Source: Acinetobacter variabilis
GTDB lineage: Bacteria; Pseudomonadota; Gammaproteobacteria; Pseudomonadales; Moraxellaceae
Length of the DNA stretch: 64,000 nucleotides
Direction of reading: 5' to 3'
NCBI RefSeq assembly: GCF_000369625.1
Contig: NZ_KB850117.1
Span: 1-64,000, forward strand
How positions within the stretch are numbered: position 1 is the first letter of the stretch; the number at the start of each line of letters is the position of its first letter. The notes under the pieces were generated by a model that saw only the letters and a program-made list of their open reading frames with translations, did no database searches and was not told where the DNA came from. Shown here one piece after another: positions 35,280-43,296 of the stretch. The translations under genes and the position numbers were made by a program.

Positions 35280-36034
35280 AGGCGTTCCTCCAAGGAGGGT
35301 CGGCCCTGATGATGGGGTAAATGAGTAATCTCTGTTTTAATCAGTTCAATCTGTCTGAGTTTTTCAATCAGTTGTTTGGAAATAGTAGATTCTCGATCGG
35401 CAATCATAATTACGCGCAAGACCGAGAGCCGGCTATCAGTAAAGGAAAAATGAGGAACTTCGAACTTACTTTCCAGCACATGGATAATTTTTTGTTGCAA
35501 CAGTTTTAGTTCATCCACCTGCAACATATCTCTTAATAAATTGTGGTTGGTAATTTCTATATAAATTTCATCATATTGAGGAATCAGATTCAGATTTAAC
35601 ATATCCTGAACTTGAGTTTGGGTATAGAAATAAGTACTGATAGGTAATGTTTTATGGGTCAGGTTTTTACGATAAGTATCTAGTAAATTGTCGGTTTGCC
35701 TGTTGGTCGACATCATTTCATAGTAAATACTGAGTAGAAGTGGCGCTAAAGGTAGAATAAAAAGCTGCAAGAAGCGAGTATTGATATCCATGCTATCAGC
35801 CTGGACATTAAATAAAATATAAATAAAAAGAGTAATAAAAATGACAATACTCAGTACAACGGACTGAACTACATTTAAAAAGCGTCCCAGTAGAATAAAG
35901 CCAATTAAAAGAATCCAGCTTCCGACCAGTTCTGTACGTACCCATTCATAGCCAATTAGTCCTATAAATATAACTATGACCATGGGCAAAAAGGTAATAG
36001 TTTGATTTGTCCTTACTAACCAATTTTTTTCCAT
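35276..36034 (-). CDS. membrane protein with possible degenerate GGDEF-like domain
   Basis: The 252-residue product has four N-terminal membrane helices (about 12-30, 36-50, 55-75, 88-105), followed by a soluble domain (about 130-240). The soluble part (YDEIYIEITNHNLLRDMLQ, then VDELKLLQQKIIHVLES, then FSFTDSRLSVLRVIM) has the strand-helix spacing of GGDEF domains but lacks the GGDEF motif. If correct it may sense or scaffold c-di-GMP signalling for the synthase. It is the first gene of the operon and has no clear ribosome binding site. Confidence 0.5.
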   Translation of the reverse strand: MEKNWLVRTNQTITFLPMVIVIFIGLIGYEWVRTELVGSWILLIGFILLGRFLNVVQSVVLSIVIFITLFIYILFNVQADSMDINTRFLQLFILPLAPLLLSIYYEMMSTNRQTDNLLDTYRKNLTHKTLPISTYFYTQTQVQDMLNLNLIPQYDEIYIEITNHNLLRDMLQVDELKLLQQKIIHVLESKFEVPHFSFTDSRLSVLRVIMIADRESTISKQLIEKLRQIELIKTEITHLPHHQGRPSLEERL

Positions 36035-36599
36035 TAAAATAATTATTTAAAGTAATAATTTAGGATGTTAATGAAATAATTACATGAATAATGTATGAAA
36101 AATATATATTTGTTTTTCAGAGTTTGAAGTAATAATATTTTTTGTATAGAAAGAATAAAAATTATTTTTAATATAAAGCACTATGATTAATTTCATATGC
36201 CATTATTATTTATTCAAGTATAGAGATTTATTCTTGAGATTAAAGACATAACCGTATGTCATAAGTCGTAAGATACAACATGATGTGTGATTGTCTTATA
36301 TATGAATATGGCTTAAATGTTCTCGTCACGATGTGAATATTCTTACTATCCCGTTTTTCAGCCTGAGATAGCAGTTTTTTCTTGTAGCTATCGGCTAACT
36401 TGCCAAATTGTGAATAAAGAGGGCATGGCCTAGGTCGCTTTATTCGTACAAAGATCTAGGCGTTGGGTTATTAGCGTTAAGACAGGCACTTTTTTCTTTT
36501 TAGGTTAAAAGTATTTTCATGCTTTTTTGAAAAGCAATAATTTTTAGCCGAGAAATTTTATGGCTTGAAGGCCTAATGTATTTTCACAGGGAATAGCAG
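36035..36599. other. intergenic promoter region, no gene seen
   Basis: About 565 AT-rich bases separate the divergent exopolysaccharide operon and second BioH-like gene. It should hold both promoters. Inverted stretches such as GATAGCAGTTTTTTCTTGTAGCTATC (read in two parts, 36367-36373 and 36386-36392) are present. I found no riboswitch, pdif site or BirA-type operator with confidence. Confidence 0.4.
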
Positions 36600-37325
36600 A
36601 TGAATATATTATTGATTGCAGGCTGGGGACTGGGGACAACCGTCCTGAAAGAATTTTCTGAAAAACTCAGGACAGATCATACAGTAGCAATCTCTGATAT
36701 TTTTGACCCCTTTGATGCGGTGAGCCTGCAGGAAAAGATAAAGCTCGCACAAGATTATGATGTGCTCATAGGCTGGTCTTTAGGAGGACAATTGGCCATA
36801 TATTTGGCGAATGAAATCTTTCAGCAGACACGAGTAGCAAAGCCTGTCATTGCCTGTATGTCCAATCCTTGTTTTGTTGCCAATAAAGATTGGCAACAAG
36901 CAATGCCTGAAACTGATTTTGAACAGTTTCTCCAGGCCGCCCGACTAGACATGTTAACGACATTGAAACGTTTTTGTCATCTCGTCTGTATGGGAGCGAA
37001 GGATGCACGGCAACGGGTAAAATATTTACAATCCAAACTGTCTTTAATTGATTTAAATCATCAAGAAAAGCATCTTTATCTTTTAAAACAATTAGATTTG
37101 GTAGAGATATTAAAAACCTGTTCAACGAAGATACTGTTTATATTTTCAAATCAAGATTCACTAGTTCCTTGCCAAGTTTCCATAGAACCTGTCTTTTATC
37201 AACAAAGTTTAATCAAAGTCAAAGAAATCGAGGCCGCACATGATGCAATCCTGTTCGATACAGAATTGGTGCTAACACCTATTCTGGATTTTCTGGATGA
37301 TTTATCAGTTGCTTCAGCAAGATAG
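36600..37325 (+). CDS. BioH-like alpha/beta hydrolase, copy 2
   Basis: The 241-residue paralogue of the gene at 18.6 kb has S60 in GWSLGG, D186 in SNQDSLVP and H214 in AAHDAILF. The two copies align without a gap through residue 236, with identical cores such as KPVI-CMSNPCFVAN. It stands directly before bioA and is the likelier partner of the bioAFCD operon for cleaving pimeloyl-ACP methyl ester. The extra five residues at the C-terminus (VASAR) are unique to this copy. Some differences cluster at residues 111-120, in the lid region, so substrate preference may differ. Confidence 0.82.
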   Translation: MNILLIAGWGLGTTVLKEFSEKLRTDHTVAISDIFDPFDAVSLQEKIKLAQDYDVLIGWSLGGQLAIYLANEIFQQTRVAKPVIACMSNPCFVANKDWQQAMPETDFEQFLQAARLDMLTTLKRFCHLVCMGAKDARQRVKYLQSKLSLIDLNHQEKHLYLLKQLDLVEILKTCSTKILFIFSNQDSLVPCQVSIEPVFYQQSLIKVKEIEAAHDAILFDTELVLTPILDFLDDLSVASAR

Positions 37326-37389
37326 AGAGTTCAGTCATTTGCATTTTTAACTGAGCAGGCTAAGATCGATATTTCCACAATTTTTCAGG

Positions 37390-38676
37390 ATGAATTTTGT
37401 GTTTGACGCTTTTGATCAAGAGCATATTTGGCATCCCTATACCTCAATGACTGCCCCCTTGCCATGTTATCCGGTCGCTAGCGCCAGCGGTGCCCAGATC
37501 TATCTGGAAGATGGCAGGGCGCTGATTGATGGTATGTCCTCCTGGTGGTGTACGATTCATGGCTACAGTCATCCTGAGCTGAATCAGGCCGCCATTGAGC
37601 AGCTGAATAAGATGTCACACGTGATGTTTGGCGGATTGACCCATCAGCCTGCCATTGAACTTGCGAAAATCCTGCTGGAGATTACGGCATCTGAGCTTGA
37701 TAAAGTCTTTTTTGCTGATTCCGGTTCGGTTGCTGTAGAAGTTGCCTTGAAAATGGCGGTGCAATATTGGCATGCCCAAGGTCAACCGGAAAAAAGTAAT
37801 TTTGTCACGACACGTTCGGGCTACCATGGTGATACATGGAACGCGATGTCAGTTTGCGATCCCGTCACGGGTATGCATCAAATCTTCGGTTCAAGCCTGC
37901 CTAATCGATATTTTGTTCCTGCACCTGAAAGTCGCTTCAATGGCGAATGGCAGGAGCAGGATATCCAGCCACTGAAACAGTTACTGGCAGAAAAGCATGA
38001 GCAGATTGCAGCCATGATTATTGAGCCGATTGTTCAGGGTGCGGGAGGGATGCGTTTTTATCATCCTGAATACTTACGCCAAGCCAAAGCTTTGTGTAAG
38101 CAATACGATATACTTCTGATTCTGGATGAGATTGCGACAGGTTTTGGACGCACTGGTAAGCTATTTGCCTATGAGCATGCCGATATCATCCCTGACATAC
38201 TTTGTTTAGGTAAAGCCTTGACCGGTGGGTATATGACTTTGTCTGCTACGCTCACCACCAGGCAGGTTGCAGAGACCATTTCTCGGGGGGAAGCGGGCGT
38301 TTTTATGCACGGCCCGACCTTTATGGCCAATCCGTTGGCGTGTGCAGTTGCAGTAAAAAGTATCCAGCTTTTACTGGCACAGGACTGGCAAGCCAATATC
38401 CAGCGTATTGAACAGCAATTAAGTACTTTGTATGTTTTAGATGGGCATCCTGTAGTCAAAGATGTGCGGGTGCTTGGGGCAATTGGAGTGGTTGAGCTGC
38501 ATCAGGCAGTGAATCTAGCTGAATTCCAGGCAGAATGTGTTCGTCGTGGTGTATGGATTCGTCCATTTGGCAGAATGGTGTATGTCATGCCACCTTTTAT
38601 TATTTCTACAGCCGAATTGCAGACATTGCTGGAACATATGATCGCTATGATTCAGCACCTGGAGCTTGCAGCATGA
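37390..38676 (+). CDS. bioA: adenosylmethionine-8-amino-7-oxononanoate aminotransferase
   Basis: The 428-residue PLP enzyme converts KAPA to DAPA using S-adenosylmethionine as amino donor. Typical blocks are HPYTSM near the start, [61 protein letters not shown] (the PLP lysine is the K of GKALT) and [13 protein letters not shown]. It overlaps bioF by ATGA. A truncated duplicate of its first 16 codons lies at 19.37 kb. Confidence 0.96.
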   Translation: MNFVFDAFDQEHIWHPYTSMTAPLPCYPVASASGAQIYLEDGRALIDGMSSWWCTIHGYSHPELNQAAIEQLNKMSHVMFGGLTHQPAIELAKILLEITASELDKVFFADSGSVAVEVALKMAVQYWHAQGQPEKSNFVTTRSGYHGDTWNAMSVCDPVTGMHQIFGSSLPNRYFVPAPESRFNGEWQEQDIQPLKQLLAEKHEQIAAMIIEPIVQGAGGMRFYHPEYLRQAKALCKQYDILLILDEIATGFGRTGKLFAYEHADIIPDILCLGKALTGGYMTLSATLTTRQVAETISRGEAGVFMHGPTFMANPLACAVAVKSIQLLLAQDWQANIQRIEQQLSTLYVLDGHPVVKDVRVLGAIGVVELHQAVNLAEFQAECVRRGVWIRPFGRMVYVMPPFIISTAELQTLLEHMIAMIQHLELAA

Positions 38677-39842
38677 ATCACCTCGAACATTTTGCACAGC
38701 AACTTGATGTATTAAAGCAACAAGGGCAATACCGCGAGTTTAAATCCAACATTACCAGTGCTGCCCATTTTGAACTCAACGGCAAAACCATGTTGAATCT
38801 GGCATCGAATGATTATCTGGGTCTTGCCAGCCAAGTGGATTTACGGGAAGCATTTTTTGATATGACTCCTGTTTCTGAACGGCAGATGAGTGCCAGTTCC
38901 TCCCGATTGCTGACTGGAAATTTTCCCGCTTATGAACAGCTTGAACATAACATGTCGCAAGCCTTTGGCCGTGTGGTACTGCTGTTTAATAGCGGCTATC
39001 ATATGAATATCGGGATTTTACCTGCGCTTGCAGACAGTAAAACCCAAATCATTGCTGATAAACTGGTTCATGCCAGTATGATTGATGGTATCCGTTTATC
39101 TAAAGCGAATTATGTGCGATATCGGCATAATGATTTAGATCACTTGGCACAACTTTTATTGAAATATCATTCAGATGAGACGATCGAACGTATCATTGTC
39201 GTCACAGAATCCATTTTTAGTATGGATGGGGATGAAACCGATTTAACTGCTTTGGTGGCGCTAAAAAAACAGCATCCTAAAGTCATGCTGTATGTTGATG
39301 AAGCGCATGCGGTAGGCGTACGCGGTTTACGTGGACTGGGCTGTGCCGAGCAATATAATGTGATAGGGGATATCGACTTCCTGGTAGGTACCTTTGGTAA
39401 AGCGCTTGCTTCGGTTGGTGGCTATTTGGTCTGCGAACCGATAATCCGGGAATATTTGATTAATTCAATGCGCCCGCTCATTTTCAGTACGGCCCAACCT
39501 CCCATCTGTATTGCTTGGACAAATTTTATCTTTCAGCATCAACAGGGCTTACAGGCAGAACGTCAATCATTAACTGCATTATCACAATACAGTCAGCAGG
39601 CAGTAAAAAATCTGGGTTATGACTGTCCGTCAAGTTCCCAGATTATTCCGGTCATTATTGGAGATACGCATCAGACCGTAGCTTCAGCAGCCTATTTGCA
39701 AGATTATGGTTTTTATGTATTACCTGTACGTCCACCCACTGTTCCCAAAAACTCGTCACGACTGCGGATATGTTTGCATCACGGAATAAAGAATCAGGAA
39801 ATTCAGCACTGTTTTAGTGTACTGGAGCAGTATCAGCCATGA
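38673..39842 (+). CDS. bioF: 8-amino-7-oxononanoate synthase
   Basis: The 389-residue PLP enzyme condenses pimeloyl-ACP with alanine. Visible blocks are [41 protein letters not shown] and [12 protein letters not shown] with the PLP lysine. The start is the ATG overlapping the bioA stop (ATGA at 38673-38676), not the longer frame from 38535. It is coupled to bioC by a second ATGA. Confidence 0.95.
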   Translation: MNHLEHFAQQLDVLKQQGQYREFKSNITSAAHFELNGKTMLNLASNDYLGLASQVDLREAFFDMTPVSERQMSASSSRLLTGNFPAYEQLEHNMSQAFGRVVLLFNSGYHMNIGILPALADSKTQIIADKLVHASMIDGIRLSKANYVRYRHNDLDHLAQLLLKYHSDETIERIIVVTESIFSMDGDETDLTALVALKKQHPKVMLYVDEAHAVGVRGLRGLGCAEQYNVIGDIDFLVGTFGKALASVGGYLVCEPIIREYLINSMRPLIFSTAQPPICIAWTNFIFQHQQGLQAERQSLTALSQYSQQAVKNLGYDCPSSSQIIPVIIGDTHQTVASAAYLQDYGFYVLPVRPPTVPKNSSRLRICLHHGIKNQEIQHCFSVLEQYQP

Positions 39843-40594
39843 ACAACACACTGATTGCACAACGATTTGCTCAGGCTCAGCACAGTTATGATCAGCATGC
39901 CGTAGCACAGCACCATGTCGCTCAACATTTACTTCATTTAATGCAACAGTATATTCCCCAACCACATATGCAACGTGCGCTAGAAATTGGTTGTGGTTCA
40001 GGTCTGTTTAGCCATGCTTTTTTACAGCATTATGGGGTTGATCAGTTGTTTTTAAATGATCTTTATCCTGAAGTGAAACAGCATTTTCCTGAAACTGAGC
40101 AATTCATCTGGGGTATAGGCGATATCGAACAGTTGCCATTACCGCAGTCTTTAGACTTGGTGGTGTCCTGTTCAGCCTTGCAGTGGATTCAGGAGCTACC
40201 AGCCTTAATCCGAAAAGTGGCCAATGCCTTGAACCCATCAGGATACTTCTGTTTTGCCAGTTATGCAGAAGACAATTTAAAAGAAATTAAAGCATTAACA
40301 GGACAGGGTCTGGATTATTTACCACTGGAAACTGTAGCAAATATCTTGCAGGCACAGGGCTTTGAACTGCTGATGGCAAATGAAGAACGGATCCAACTCA
40401 ACTTTGCCCAGCCTAGAGATGTGTTAAAACACATGAAATCTACCGGTGTGCAGGCAACGGCTCAGGGTTTTCGTTGGAGCAAAAGCTCACTTGCGCAGTT
40501 CGAGCACCATTATGCTCAATTCCAGATCCCGGAAACAGAGGGTTATCCTTTGACTTACCATCCCATTTACCTGATTGCACGGAAGGCTCTATGA
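39839..40594 (+). CDS. bioC: malonyl-ACP O-methyltransferase
   Basis: The 251-residue class I SAM methyltransferase starts biotin synthesis by masking malonyl-ACP as its methyl ester. The SAM-binding motif ALEIGCGSGLFSHAF lies at about 47-61, and later blocks are SCSALQWIQ and NPSGYFCFASY. Overlaps ATGA with both neighbours. The masked ester it makes is what the adjacent BioH-like enzymes would remove. Confidence 0.93.
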   Translation: MNNTLIAQRFAQAQHSYDQHAVAQHHVAQHLLHLMQQYIPQPHMQRALEIGCGSGLFSHAFLQHYGVDQLFLNDLYPEVKQHFPETEQFIWGIGDIEQLPLPQSLDLVVSCSALQWIQELPALIRKVANALNPSGYFCFASYAEDNLKEIKALTGQGLDYLPLETVANILQAQGFELLMANEERIQLNFAQPRDVLKHMKSTGVQATAQGFRWSKSSLAQFEHHYAQFQIPETEGYPLTYHPIYLIARKAL

Positions 40595-41244
40595 GTTTGA
40601 AAATCTATTTTGTCAGCGGCATTGATACCGCTATTGGTAAGACCTATGCCACCGGTTTTTTAGCCAGAAGCTGGAATGAACAGGGGATTCGAACCATTAC
40701 CCAAAAGCTGATTCAAACTGGCAATGTGGATGTTTCAGAAGATATTGAGCAGCACAGGATGATCATGGGGTGTGGACTGCTGCCTGAAGATCATGACAAG
40801 CTGACCATGCCAGAAATTTTTAGCTATCCAGCCTCACCGCATCTGGCATCTGAACTAGATCGGCGTTCAATCGATTTCGAAAAAATTCAGCAGGCAGCCA
40901 CTATACTGGCCGAGCGTTATGACCGGGTTTTGCTTGAAGGGGCAGGCGGATTAATGGTGCCGCTGACCCGGGACATGCTGACAATCGATTATATTGCAGC
41001 GCACGATTATCCTGTCATTCTGGTAACTTCAGGCCGTCTGGGCAGTATTAATCATACTTTACTGAGCCTGGAGCTACTCAAACAGCGTAAAGTCACACTT
41101 CATGCTGTGGCATTTAACCATACTGATGACCATCAGGACCAGACGATTGCGATGGATACTATTCAATATTTAAAGGAGTATCTGCCCCAGTATTTTCCAA
41201 CAGCCGTATGGCTGGATATTCCTAAGCTTGCAGGTCACGCTTAG
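40591..41244 (+). CDS. bioD: dethiobiotin synthetase
   Basis: The 217-residue ATP-dependent enzyme closes the ureido ring of DAPA. The N-terminal P-loop GIDTAIGKTYATG (about 9-21), EGAGGLMVPL and the SGRLGSINHTLL region fit BioD. The ATG at 40591 overlaps the bioC stop. It ends the bioAFCD unit and meets a histidine kinase fragment tail to tail (22-bp overlap). Confidence 0.93.
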   Translation: MSLKIYFVSGIDTAIGKTYATGFLARSWNEQGIRTITQKLIQTGNVDVSEDIEQHRMIMGCGLLPEDHDKLTMPEIFSYPASPHLASELDRRSIDFEKIQQAATILAERYDRVLLEGAGGLMVPLTRDMLTIDYIAAHDYPVILVTSGRLGSINHTLLSLELLKQRKVTLHAVAFNHTDDHQDQTIAMDTIQYLKEYLPQYFPTAVWLDIPKLAGHA

Positions 41245-41509
41245 ACACGCCGCACTTGATTTCAATGCGAAGCCCATAGGGCCGTCGGGCATTAAAAGAG
41301 AGCAGATAACCATATTGTTTTAACAGGTTAGCGGTTAATGTCAGTCCCAGACCATGGCCGTGCTGCTGAGCAGATTTGCGCCAGAAGCGTTGTCCTAAAT
41401 GTTGGATATCCTCGGCTGTAAGTTGTTGTTCATTATCTTTAATCACTAGGCAACCAGGATGCAGGGATGGAGCTAAAGACTTCCGGTTGCGCCTTGTTTT
41501 CAACCACAT
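41222..41509 (-). pseudogene. sensor histidine kinase, C-terminal fragment
   Basis: The frame ends with the last part of an HATPase domain: CLVIKDNEQQLTAEDIQHL (N/G1 region), then GHGLGLTLTANLLKQYGY (the G2 box) and FNARRPYGLRIEI. The H-box and most of the kinase are missing. Upstream on the same strand (41510-41640) a hydrophobic stretch (FQAVIFILLIMIIFAAAGAY) in another frame may be the remnant of the N-terminal membrane helix, joined by an internal deletion. It cannot function as a kinase. Confidence 0.7.
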
Positions 41510-41698
41510 ATGCGCCAGCAGCCGCGAAAATGATCATGATCAGCAGGATAAAAATAACCGCCTGAAATGAGCCATTTTGCGCTATCTACCAAAAGGCAGA
41601 CTGATCCTAATCATGATTTCGAACAGGCTAATTCAAAAAAGACAAGATTATTTAGCGGCTGTCGTCAGAAAAATATAGATTATCCTATGATTTTAAAG

Positions 41699-41726
41699 AA
41701 TTATTTCTTGTGTAAAAGAAATAATT
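41699..41726. repeat. perfect inverted repeat upstream of cbpA
   Basis: An eleven-base perfect inverted repeat (AATTATTTCTT and AAGAAATAATT, six-base loop) sits 86 bp before cbpA. It may be an operator or a hairpin; no T run follows. Confidence 0.45.
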
Positions 41727-41811
41727 TATAACAAGAAAAATCTTTAAAAGGTTTTTTTAGCTATAAAAAAATTGAATAATGAATAAAACATAAACCACCA
41801 ATAGGGCAGAG

Positions 41812-42729
41812 ATGACCAAGAATTATTATGAAATATTAGGTGTACCTCGAGATGCAACTGTTGAGCAAATTAAAAAAGCTTATCGTAAACTTGCCAGAAA
41901 ATATCATCCCGATGTCAGTAAAGAAGCTGATGCAGAAGAGCATATGCAACAGTTAAACATTGCTTACGATGTGTTAAGTAATGATGAAAAAAAAGCAGAA
42001 TATGATTTTGAATTAGACCATCCACAGAATAGCCAGGGTAGGGATGCTCATCAATATTATTCAAATATGGGCGGACAGGATTTTACAGGGTTTGAAGACT
42101 TGTTTGGTCGCTTTGGTGGCGGTTTTGGTGGTTTCAATGAACAGCGTTATCAGGGTCGAGCATCCTATAGAGGTGATGATCAACACGCGACTCTAGAAGT
42201 AGATTTGGATGTTGCATTCCATGGTGCAACTCAAAATGTCACTTTACAGATTCCAACTATCAATGCGTACGGGCAAGCAGAAGTACAGCGTAAAGTCTTA
42301 AAAATTAAAATTCCAAAAGGCATGAAAGCAGGGCAAAAAATTCGTTTAACCGGACAGGGGCAACCGGGTATTCATGGGGGTGAAAATGGTGATCTGTATA
42401 TTGAAATCCAATATAAAGCTACAGATTCAACTTATGCTGAAAACGCGGATGTCTATCATCATCTGAAGATTAGTCCATGGGAAGCAGCACTTGGACAATC
42501 GATTACGGCAAGTTTACCCAATGGTAAACAACTCAATATTCAAATTCCAAAAAATGCCAAAACAGGTCAACAATTACGTTTAAAAAATCAGGGGATTCCT
42601 GCTAAAGATGCAGGGCATTTATTCCTCATCCTCGATATTGTGCAACCACCTGCACAAACCGAACAAGAACAACAGGCTTATGAAGCATTTGCAGCAGCAT
42701 TCTCCAAATTTAAGCCGAGATCATCATAA
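41812..42729 (+). CDS. cbpA: CbpA-like DnaJ-family co-chaperone
   Basis: The 305-residue product has an N-terminal J domain with HPD at 32-34 (for DnaK contact), a G/F-rich linker (about 85-125, with FGGGFGGFN) and two C-terminal substrate-binding beta domains; no zinc-finger region. That is the CbpA (curved DNA-binding protein) layout. It is followed after 11 bp by the CbpM-like modulator. The pair would assist DnaK and may bind DNA during stress or stationary phase. Confidence 0.92.
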   Translation: MTKNYYEILGVPRDATVEQIKKAYRKLARKYHPDVSKEADAEEHMQQLNIAYDVLSNDEKKAEYDFELDHPQNSQGRDAHQYYSNMGGQDFTGFEDLFGRFGGGFGGFNEQRYQGRASYRGDDQHATLEVDLDVAFHGATQNVTLQIPTINAYGQAEVQRKVLKIKIPKGMKAGQKIRLTGQGQPGIHGGENGDLYIEIQYKATDSTYAENADVYHHLKISPWEAALGQSITASLPNGKQLNIQIPKNAKTGQQLRLKNQGIPAKDAGHLFLILDIVQPPAQTEQEQQAYEAFAAAFSKFKPRSS

Positions 42730-42740
42730 GGAGTAAAATT

Positions 42741-43052
42741 ATGACGACAGTTAAATATTATGAGGTGGTCTTAGAAGATATCCAACAGGCAGAAGTTGTA
42801 GATGAGCAACAACGTTATGATTTAAATAGTTTTGCTCAAGTTTGTGGTCAAAGTCCTGAATGGATTCTGCAACTGATTGAATACGATATTTTGCCGAATC
42901 GCGTAAATGCATCAGATTTATATTTTTTAGTGGATGATGTGGCACGTGCACAAAAAGCGTATCGTTTACAGCGTGATTTTGATGCAAGTTTTACTGCTGT
43001 AGCCATGATGTTGGATTTAATCGAAGAATTAGAGAAACTTCGACGTTTATAG
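42741..43052 (+). CDS. cbpM: CbpM-like chaperone modulator (MerR_2 type)
   Basis: The 103-residue product resembles CbpM: a HTH-like helix pair with FAQVCGQSPEWILQLIEYDI and LPNRVNASDLYFLVDDVARA, and a C-terminal helix MMLDLIEELEKLRRL. CbpM binds the J domain of CbpA and inhibits it. GGAG precedes the ATG. Gene order supports the call. Confidence 0.85.
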   Translation: MTTVKYYEVVLEDIQQAEVVDEQQRYDLNSFAQVCGQSPEWILQLIEYDILPNRVNASDLYFLVDDVARAQKAYRLQRDFDASFTAVAMMLDLIEELEKLRRL

Positions 43053-43296
43053 ACACAGAACAAGGTAATACGCTGGTCAATTTAGCTTATGTCCTTAGGA
43101 TGGGCAGAAACGTTGTTGATGCCAGATTTGAACTGTCGGCAACTCTCTGGAAAATGCCCTGGCAGCCTTGCATTTAACTGGCTAGCGCAATCCGATAATA
43201 AATAATAACAAACCCACCGCTCAGTTAGCATACAGTAAGTAAAGAAGTGGTTGACTGTGATCATAAAAATAACAGCTCAAGCAGGAGGGAAGCTAG

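Noticed and set aside
36230..36290. Inverted GACATAA / CATAAGTC-like sequence before the second BioH-like gene as a pdif site
   Set aside because: Halves match the consensus too poorly, and the 11-6-11 plan is not kept; the block's right border therefore has no visible Xer site.
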